Assembly (NCBI RefSeq): GCF_009017415.1
Contig: NC_092405.1
Span: 1,736,001 to 1,800,000 of the forward strand
Length of the DNA: 64,000 bases
Direction of reading: 5' to 3'
Source: Aspergillus flavus
Taxonomy: Eukaryota; Ascomycota; Eurotiomycetes; Eurotiales; Aspergillaceae
Part shown: piece after piece, positions 56,850-64,000 of the stretch
Layout: each line of letters opens with the position of its first letter
How positions within the stretch are numbered: the stretch's first letter is position 1
Notes under the pieces: model-generated
What the model was told of the DNA's origin: nothing
Databases searched by the model: none
What the model saw: the letters and a program-made list of their open reading frames with translations, nothing else
Program-made: the position numbers and the translations under genes

Positions 56850-58683
56850 CTAAATTTCCGCAGTCTTCTTGTCAACAGCGTACTTCATCGTAAGGGAGCG
56901 AATCTTGGAGCCGAAGAAGAAAACAATGAAACCAAAAGCCGAGATAACTCCCATAATAATAGCACAGATATCAAATGCCTGCTTATAACCCAAGTTTCCA
57001 ACGAATTTAGTGACGCCAAAAGAAATCCCGAAAGAGATCAAGCCACGGCTGGTACAGATGAGCACCAGAATGGGGCCTGCTCGCTCTCCATAACTATCAA
57101 GCGAATACGTGTATCCAATGAGGATGATGCCGATGAAGCCGAAGTAAATCCCATTAAAGCCGACTGTGATAGCCCATGGCGACCAGTGGTAGGGGTCGGA
57201 ACCGGCATGGCCAAAGATGACACATGAGATGAGTGATACGGCGACAGGGAGTAATATGGGAATCAGGCGAAACTCGGGCTCGGCTATGCCGTTGCGTCGT
57301 CTTGCTATCCATTCGTGGAGCTTGTCTCCACCGTATCCCATGACAGGGACGAGGATCATTGAGACGACGATTTGGCCTCCTTGGACGAGGCCTAAAGCTG
57401 TGGCGGGATAGCTGTATGGTGGGGCAGTAAGGATGGATCCGAACACAGTGACCATGATCACATAGATCCCGAGCACGACACTGTTCATCAAGGCGATCCA
57501 CAGGATGTTGGGAAACAAGACACACTGCAGCATGTGCTTCCAGCACTCTATCGCTACCGACCACTTTGCGGGACCGTGGAAGATCTTCAGGCTGTGTCGC
57601 CATGTACGCGGTTGATACCGTGTGAAGTCCAATTCGACTCTGCGCTTTGTAGTGGCACGAACAATGGCTAGGTCTTCGCCTTCATGCTGAATATGGACCT
57701 GACCACTAAACGCGTCGGTGGGTCGCTCATACAAAGATTCTGGCACCAGGACAAAGGATACCAGGAACAGTACGCCGCTTATGATAGCGAATATGCCGTA
57801 CCACCATCTCCACCCTAGGCTCTGAACAAGGTAGGCTGTAGCAATAGTCAAGGCTGCGCTGCCGATAGATTGGATGGCACTGAACCATGCTAGCCTACTG
57901 CTGCGCTCGTGAACAAAATGAATTTCCTACAGCAGTGGGTCAGTCTCTGCTCTGTTATATTGTGTCTGAAATTGGAGGTGGTACCTGAATAATGAGGGGA
58001 CACAATGCCTCCGACTGACCAGCAGCCAAAGATAACACATCACGTCCAGCAATGTGCGAATCCAGGCTACCACTGGCAGCACACCAAATTGATCCGACTG
58101 TCAGTATCAGAGCAGAGGTTAAGAATACTGGACGACGTCCTATAGCCTCAGCGAGTGGCACAGCGATTACGTTTCCGAGTCCCATAAACAACGTGGGATA
58201 TGTCATCAGATCGTTGGTTCTGGGGTTGCCGTCGTAATAGGCCGAGATGGTAGTTGTGATAGGGCCCATACCAGAGGTCATGAGGACACTCAGTACGGCG
58301 ACTAGACAACATTTTGTGCGGTTAATATTTCTCTTTTCTCACAGCCAGTCATCGTAAAATACGACGAGGAGGGAGGAGGGGGGGGGGGGGGGGGGGGGGG
58401 GGGGAGAAATAAAAGTAGAAGAATCAAAAAACTTACAACCCCCTAAAGTGCTGCTTACAACCCACTTCTGCCATTGAGGTAGGTTGAGAGGATCTCATTA
58501 TCGTCAGCAGCGATGGTTGGAAAACAGTTGGATGGACACCTTACCTCTAGGATCAGGGGAAGGAGTTGGAATTAGGACAATTTCTCCATCCTCGACTAGC
58601 TTCACCGTTCCTGTTGGGACATTCTGTGCCGAGTCTTTTGTAACAGCAAATTCATGATGCGCGGCGTCGGCTTCCTTCGCCAT
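56850..58683 (-). CDS. MFS transporter (DHA1-like), 4 exons
   Basis: Exons 58683..58545, 58493..58437, 58301..57985 and 57926..56850 give 529 aa. The soluble N-terminus ends in DPRDPLNLPQWQKWVV, the usual lead into helix 1 of fungal 12-helix drug:H+ antiporter-type (DHA1) carriers. The loop 2-3 signature appears as GNVIAVPLAEAIGRRPVF. Helices continue with SIWCAASGS, QEIHFVHERSSRLAW (start of helix 4), GWRWWYGIFAIISGVLF and six further C-terminal segments. A long charged loop after PESLYERPT joins the halves. It probably exports or imports the cluster's small molecule. The second intron contains a run of 27 G on the plus strand. A tandem cluster motif lies ~335 bases upstream. Confidence 0.88.
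58378..58404. repeat. 27-base G homopolymer inside MFS intron 2
   Basis: An unbroken G run on the plus strand, preceded by a GGA-rich stretch. It reads as poly-C in the pre-mRNA between the donor at 58436 and the acceptor at 58302. Its exact length may be unstable or mis-sequenced. Confidence 0.85.
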
Positions 58684-59596
58684 TTTTAACGTGTGATGTC
58701 GGGGTACTCTGTCTCTGTAACCCCTGAAAAAGACGTCGGGCGATTGCACCGTTAATATAGAATTGGAAAATGTCCCATGAGAAATCCCCTCCCGCGTATT
58801 GGAAGATACATTTTAACCGGCCCTCTATAGCGCCGTTCTCCGTGCACGGGGACCCCGTGGGGAAACCCATGTACCGGTCGGTAGCCGATCGCGGAGAGAC
58901 CAACCAGCAAGCCTCAATCAAGGTTGCCAGAAACTACCGGGATAGCGAATGTGGAGCCGAGGCAGGTCCGTGGCCGGTCCATTGAGGTTGACAGCAACCT
59001 TAGCAACACTCTAGACTCACCCGAGCTCGACCGAGTTTTGCCCCTCCGAACCGGCTAGACCTACGTTAGCCTATCAGGGCTACATGCTTCATACCTTAAA
59101 ACTGTTAGTCTTTCTGTTTAGCACTTGACATGGCTCTAGCTAGATGACGGTAAAGTGGCCGTCCGAAGGTAATAAATTGAAGGTCTTGTGACCAGCAACT
59201 GTGTTGCTTTTGCCCACTAGTAATCTTCAGGAATCGTTCATCATAGTGTCGCGCTAAAACCTCCAATTATTCTTATCTTTTCTTTCTTTCTTATTTTCTC
59301 TTCCCTTGAACGAGAATTTTACAATTATGTTGTGCTGAGCATAAGCTGTTTGCGTACTAAGATCTATTGGTGGGGAGGTGTTGAAGGCATGACTTTAGTG
59401 CCATATGGTTATTTTAGTCGAGTGTAGTTAAGATCTGTTGTACCCTGTGCTTTTTGATAGAACGGTATAACGAAGGTCATAATAAAGAACAGAGCTAAAT
59501 TGAATACGTAACATTGGAATATACAGTCTGCGAAAAATAACACAAATTCCCTATTTGATATCATGTAAGACGTCCAACACTTTCAACACTTCCGGC
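58684..59596. other. Intergenic; promoter of MFS gene and 3' flank of dioxygenase gene
   Basis: It contains the tandem motif at 59016-59035. A CT-rich tract lies at ~59277-59308. No gene is seen. Confidence 0.55.
59016..59035. promoter_or_regulatory. Tandem 10-bp motif (2 copies) upstream of the MFS gene
   Basis: CTCACCCGAG then CTCGACCGAG, the same unit and the same 10-bp period as before the regulator gene. It is ~335 bases upstream of the transporter start on the minus strand. Confidence 0.6.
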
Positions 59597-60692
59597 TCAA
59601 TAGGGAACAACACCAGCTAGCTGCAACAACCTCTCAGTCTTCACTGGCTTGGTAAGAGGCTCATCCCTTTCCAGCGGGTCTGGCACTTCCTCTCCATCCA
59701 CCTTGATTGTTGCTTTGCCATGGGTGTAAAGATTGGTATGTGGCCAATGGGTCGTAGTCTCATAATTCTCAAATAGCTCCTTCTTTGCGGCTCGGTCTTC
59801 CTCAGTCATCCAGGCCGCGGGTGTGTAGGTTGCGTAGACAATTGTGCGAATAAGATCGGAGTCTCCAAACTGCGCCCAGTGCATCTCACGCGAGTCCCAC
59901 AAAATCAAGTCACCCGGTTCGGCGCAGACTTTGATCAACTCACAGCCGTGCTCGCGGTACCAGTCCAGATCTTTGTCGGAGAATGGGTGGAAGTCCTTGT
60001 GCTTAGCAGTTCGCCATGGCATGGGGCCCGTCACTGGGTTCTCTTCGAAGAACTTGTCGAAGAGAGCGGCGGACCCCTTCATGACGACGAGGCCACCATC
60101 ATTCGGTCCAGATTCGGATAGGTTCACAATGCCTTGAACACAAGCCAAACCCTTGCGCTCTGGAGCCTGGTCACAGTGAGGCCAGGGCTTGGAATCATAC
60201 TCCCCAACGATGGATTGAGGGAGTGTGATATTGACGGTATCGAAGGAGACAACTAGTTCATCGGTTCCCCAGAGCTTGGCAAATGGCTCAATAACTCCTG
60301 GTTCGCTGAAAACAACATGTCAGTCATAATGGTATTTGGTTTGACTCTTTTAAGCAAGCTTACGTTCTGACATCCCACATGTACTTCTCGTGTGCCGCAG
60401 CAAAGTGAAGATACATTCCACCTTTGAAGCTTTGGGGCAGGTTTTCTTTCTTCCACGTGCTTCTGTCATTGCGGTCGAATCCGATATTGAATGACTCCAG
60501 CCAGGTGAGTGCCTCGCTCTGGTACTCACGGGCGCGCTCCTTGCTCAGAACGCCCTTGATGACTGTGTACCCATTCTTGAAGAAATCATCACGAAAGTCA
60601 CCGTAATGGGTTTCTTGCTTTGTGCTTTGATGAGACTTCAGAGGGTTGGGAATGCTCGTAGGCTCGGGTACATCAATGCGAGAAGGCGCCAT
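59597..60692 (-). CDS. Phytanoyl-CoA dioxygenase-like Fe(II)/2-oxoglutarate enzyme, 2 exons
   Basis: Exon 1 60692..60364 and exon 2 60305..59597 flank a 58-nt intron and give 345 aa. The PhyH fold starts at FRDDFFKNGYTVIKGVLSKE. The Fe(II) triad is visible: His ~153 and Asp ~155 in WPHCDQAP, and the distal His ~252 in DSREMHW after the GDLILWDSR strand. Arg ~263 in SDLIRTIV would bind 2-oxoglutarate. The C-terminus (EERDEP-like acidic part, then KPVKTERLLQLAGVVPY) is family-typical. Such enzymes hydroxylate aliphatic or alkaloid-like substrates; the substrate here is unknown. It shares a divergent promoter with the CocE-like gene and converges on the transporter side. Confidence 0.9.
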
Positions 60693-61204
60693 ATTTTCGT
60701 GTTATTGTCGTGGAAGTGAATATGGTATTGCGTAAATAGAAAGTAATAATGAGAAATAGTTGAAGCAAATTGATTGTTGAAGTCAGACTCTGAGGATGTG
60801 GACCGGACATGCGGACTTTAAACCTGTGATGATTCTCGCTCGGCTATAAAGTGATCCTTCGATATCCGAAATCTTTGTCAACGAAAAACTACCACGGCCG
60901 AACTCTTCCTGAACTCAAGAAGAGTGTATCTTGTGACTTTGCTAGTGCTTCCTGTCCATGTCGGCAGTGATTTGGTATTTACCGATTGTTCTCTATAGCT
61001 GAGCCAATCTCGGCCGAGCTCGACCGAGCTCGCCCGAAGACCCTTTTTAGCCTCAAAATTTCCCCATACCGGGAATTATGCAGGCAATATCGCTGCCGAA
61101 ACTCCGCATGATACCCCACAAGATTGATGACTTAAAGATGGAGAGGAGGACGTTGGTTAAGAAACGACAGGAGCCAGCACCTATCACACAGAATCTCTCC
61201 AAGA
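60693..61204. other. Shared divergent promoter of dioxygenase and hydrolase genes
   Basis: These 512 bases lie between two divergent start codons. They hold the triple motif at 61009-61038 and a related CGGCCGAACTC at ~60895-60905, so one site array can serve both genes. Confidence 0.6.
61009..61038. promoter_or_regulatory. Tandem 10-bp motif (3 copies) in divergent promoter
   Basis: CTCGGCCGAG, CTCGACCGAG and CTCGCCCGAA lie head to tail with no spacer. It is the largest array in the cluster, ~170 bases before the hydrolase start and ~320 bases before the dioxygenase start. Confidence 0.65.
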
Positions 61205-62977
61205 ATGCCGTCGCCAGTTCCTGTTGCCACTCGGCCAATTGACAAGCCCTCCGTGGGCCGAAATAATTACCAACCCTTCGGTTTTCGCGAGGAGGTTCTT
61301 CCTGCAGGTTGGAGTCAGAACGGCTCCAGGCCATTGCCATGCGACATTCATGCATCTCATGACGTGGGTGTCAAAGTTCGTGATGGCAGCACTTTATACT
61401 GCGACATCTACCGTCCTGCCAACACTACGAAACCCGTGCCCGCCATCTTAGCCTGGAGTCCATTCGGCAAGAAGTTCAATGGTATATCGATGCTCAAATT
61501 TTTACCATGGGGCCTCGGAATACCTAACGGGGTGCTCAGTGGTTTGGAGAAATTCGAGGGACCGGACCCTGCTGATTTCGTTCCTCGTGGGTTCGCGATC
61601 ATCAACGTCGATGCTCGTGGATCTGGTGACTCTGATGGCACTGTGGGTATAATGGGTACACAGGAGGCTGAGGATGGATACGATGTAATTGAAGCCGTGG
61701 CCAAGATGCCGTGGTGCAATGGGAATATCGGCTTGGCTGGTAACTCTCACTTGGCCATTGTTCAGTGGTTCATTGCCGCATTGCAGCCACCCTCTCTGAA
61801 GGCAATTGCTCCCTGGGAGGCTTGTGGTGATTTGTACCGTGAACAATTTGTCCGAGGCGGCGTGTTTGACGCCGGCCTGTTCGACTTCATTATCGACACC
61901 AATATTCAGGGACACGGTGGGGTGGAGGACTTTCACGAAATGTATCGGCGATACCCCAAAGCCGACTCGTTATACTGGAAAGACAAACGACCGGACATCC
62001 ACAAGATTAAGATTCCAACCTATATCACTGCCTCGTACACAAGCTTTGTACATACCATGGGCTCACTGCGGGGCTGGTTGCAGGTGCAATCTCCACACAA
62101 GTGGCTTCGCCTGTGCCCATGGCAGGAATGGTACGACATCTGGAATTGCAAGGACTCTGCCGATGACCTTGCAAGGTTCTTCGATCGCTACCTTAATGGT
62201 GCCGACAATGACTGGGAGAAGACGCCAAAGGTCCGGACAACCATTTTACGTTTTAACCAAGAACCACTGTACAATATCGCCGAAGAGGATTATCCCATCC
62301 CACGCACCGAGTACCGGAAAATGTATTTCCACCCTGGTGGGCGTCTAAGCGTCGATGTACCGGAAACGAAAACCTCAATCTCTTATAACTCAGAAAAATA
62401 CCTAGACTGCGCCAGCTTCACGCACACCTTTGACACGCGGACACGGTTAGCAGGTGTTCCAAAAGCAGTCGTGTACATGTCATGCCCCGACTTCCATGAT
62501 ATGGACGTGTACGTGTTGTTGCGAAAGCTGGATGCCAATGGCAAAGCTCTGCTGAACCTCAACATTCCCTGGTCGTCCATTGCACACCACGGGGTCAGTC
62601 AAGATAACATCGACGACATACCTCCTCGGAATAAGAACAATCTGATGTTCCATGTTGGATCATTGGGCATTCTTCGTGCGTCGCGCCGAGCCATTGACAG
62701 TTCGCGGTCCTTGCTCGAAAATTACCCATTCCATCCGCATGATCGTGACGAGTATATTACACCCGGTGATATAGTAAAGTTGGAGATCGGCATATGGGCT
62801 ATGGGAGTAGAGTACGAGGCCGGCGAAAGTTTGCAGGTGCAAGTACATGGGAATAGTCCGCTTTTGCGCGGTGAATTCAAGGAAGATAATGAGTTCCAAG
62901 AGCTTGCATCGCATGGGACTCACAATCTTCACATTGGCCCTGACTATCCTTCGTGTATCATTCTACCTTTTGTCTGA
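61205..62977 (+). CDS. CocE/NonD-type alpha/beta hydrolase (X-Pro dipeptidyl-peptidase family)
   Basis: A single exon of 590 aa. The S15/CocE fold is seen in VRDGSTLYCDIYRPANTTKP, GFAIINVDARGSGDSDG, then the nucleophile elbow GLAGNSHLA (Ser ~181) in the order GYDVIEAVAKMPWCNGNIG-GNS. PIPRTEYRKMYFHPGG starts the C-terminal jelly-roll domain (PepX_C), which ends GPDYPSCIILPFV. The acid-loop region around HKWLRLCPWQEWYDIW has Cys-Pro where related enzymes usually show a His, so the third triad member is uncertain. No signal peptide is seen, so it is probably cytosolic. The family cleaves acyl esters or amides; its substrate is presumably the cluster compound. Confidence 0.88.
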   Translation: MPSPVPVATRPIDKPSVGRNNYQPFGFREEVLPAGWSQNGSRPLPCDIHASHDVGVKVRDGSTLYCDIYRPANTTKPVPAILAWSPFGKKFNGISMLKFLPWGLGIPNGVLSGLEKFEGPDPADFVPRGFAIINVDARGSGDSDGTVGIMGTQEAEDGYDVIEAVAKMPWCNGNIGLAGNSHLAIVQWFIAALQPPSLKAIAPWEACGDLYREQFVRGGVFDAGLFDFIIDTNIQGHGGVEDFHEMYRRYPKADSLYWKDKRPDIHKIKIPTYITASYTSFVHTMGSLRGWLQVQSPHKWLRLCPWQEWYDIWNCKDSADDLARFFDRYLNGADNDWEKTPKVRTTILRFNQEPLYNIAEEDYPIPRTEYRKMYFHPGGRLSVDVPETKTSISYNSEKYLDCASFTHTFDTRTRLAGVPKAVVYMSCPDFHDMDVYVLLRKLDANGKALLNLNIPWSSIAHHGVSQDNIDDIPPRNKNNLMFHVGSLGILRASRRAIDSSRSLLENYPFHPHDRDEYITPGDIVKLEIGIWAMGVEYEAGESLQVQVHGNSPLLRGEFKEDNEFQELASHGTHNLHIGPDYPSCIILPFV

Positions 62978-64000
62978 GCAGGGAATAGAGAAACATAATT
63001 GATGATGGAGAAGAGCGTTTTCCCTTCGTTTTCCTTCTGATAAATTACGAATAAATCACTGAATTATCAATCAAGCTTTTCTTCACGGACATATACATTT
63101 CCATATGCCTTTTACCTGATAATCAAAAATTTCAGTACCTTTATCCATAGACTTGTAAGTCTTACAAGTATATAAGTTCTTGTATTATACTGCTAGATCC
63201 AACTCAAGTGTAAAAGCGTATGTAAGATTCAATGTGGCTTATACCTTATAGGTATAATCATATATCCCGAAACTATTACTTGACATAGCTTTATACCACT
63301 CATGGACCTCTGAGTATACTATCTAAGAACTTGAGTGCTTCGGTAAGTGGTTAGGAAGATATTACATGCTTTTGTAAGGAAACCTATGAGCACTATGTAT
63401 ATAGGTATACTTATTGTAGAAAGTTCTGTACTCCACAGGTGACTTTTGATAATCCATTTGCTCGTCAATCTTCGAAGTGGCGTTTCACCTAGGATAGTGG
63501 TACCCGTGTGAGTTGGTACTAACCTACAATATGTCGCTCCAATGTCTAAGGTTTTCCATTAGGTGTAGAATGTTACATTGATAACGCGATGGGCAAGTCG
63601 GGCAAACGGCTGGAAGCTTACAAAGTCCAACGCCTTCTTGGCGACAAAATACTTTTAACTTACACAATCCAACAGCTAAGCTCGTCAAAAAAAGAATGCA
63701 TACAGGGGTGCTAGGCCGTTGCCCTGCGAGCTGAGACCCACTGTAGGGGCTTGAATCCATAGCCACTACTGAGACACTTGTATGAATATAGCTCATACTC
63801 AAGCCCCTTTGTGCCACACTTATTCTTGCGGTGTGCGGTATGTGGTTTCACAAATAGTGTCCACCATGGGACCAATATTAGATGCTGTCAAAGCTCCTAG
63901 CCTTTATATATCAGTTGTGATACTATGATCGCTTCCTCGATACTACCAGCAACTCATTGACCCGGTGAACATCGTCTTTCTATATATCTTAATAATTAAT
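62978..64000. other. Intergenic to window end, no gene seen
   Basis: A+T-rich sequence after the hydrolase gene with short frames only. The cluster's right border may lie here or beyond the window. Confidence 0.5.

Noticed and set aside
54195..62977. Calling the cluster a classical secondary-metabolite cluster
   Set aside because: No backbone synthase is present in the window. The gene set equally fits catabolism or detoxification.
1..64000. CRISPR arrays, prophage, IS elements or operons
   Set aside because: No spaced direct-repeat array, transposase or phage gene was seen, and the spliced genes show this is eukaryotic DNA.

Overview
The window is nuclear DNA of a filamentous ascomycete, most likely Aspergillus or a close Eurotiales relative. 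Protein genes have many short introns (about 42-90 nt, GT..AG with CTAAC/CTGAC-like branch sites), intergenic spaces are long, two tRNA-Lys genes carry introns, and the gene content is typical of Aspergillus: metacaspase, CipC-like DUF3759, CsbD-like stress protein, Asp f 3-type peroxiredoxin, secreted lysophospholipase, DUF3712 and DUF2236 proteins, and a HET-domain relic. There are no bacterial operons, ribosome binding sites or CRISPR arrays. Gene models were spliced by eye from splice signals and reading frames, so exon edges are predictions.

Layout. 1-14.1 kb: the end of a single-pass membrane protein, an F-box protein (-), a nine-exon metacaspase (+) and a DUF3712 membrane protein (-), separated by gene-poor DNA with coding relics. 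14.8-21.4 kb: a DUF2236 (MpaB-type) oxygenase (+), a small secreted protein (-), a GPI-anchored-type protein (-) and cipC (+). 21.4-26.9 kb: a gene desert with a decayed gene and possible LTR relics. 26.9-40.2 kb: a secreted aspartic protease (+), a DUF1989 protein (-), an SDR (+), a CsbD-like protein (-), a polytopic membrane protein (-) and an AIF/AMID-like flavoprotein (+). 40.9-45.0 kb: a 3-ketodihydrosphingosine reductase-like SDR, an old-yellow-enzyme family ene-reductase and a peroxiredoxin, all (+). 46.5-51.3 kb: a small 8-cysteine secreted peptide (+), an acidic-tailed unknown protein (-), two tRNA-Lys(TTT) genes and a HET relic. 51.8-53.6 kb: a secreted lysophospholipase.

The most interesting part is 54.0-63.0 kb. 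A Zn2Cys6 regulator (+), an MFS transporter (-), a phytanoyl-CoA-dioxygenase-like Fe(II)/2-oxoglutarate enzyme (-) and a CocE/NonD-type hydrolase (+) sit side by side. Their promoters hold tandem 10-bp repeats of consensus CTC-R-V-CCGA-R: two copies before the regulator, two before the transporter, and three in the divergent promoter shared by the dioxygenase and hydrolase. I infer a self-regulated cluster (regulator, transport, oxidation, hydrolysis) for an unknown small molecule. It has no PKS, NRPS or terpene synthase inside the window.
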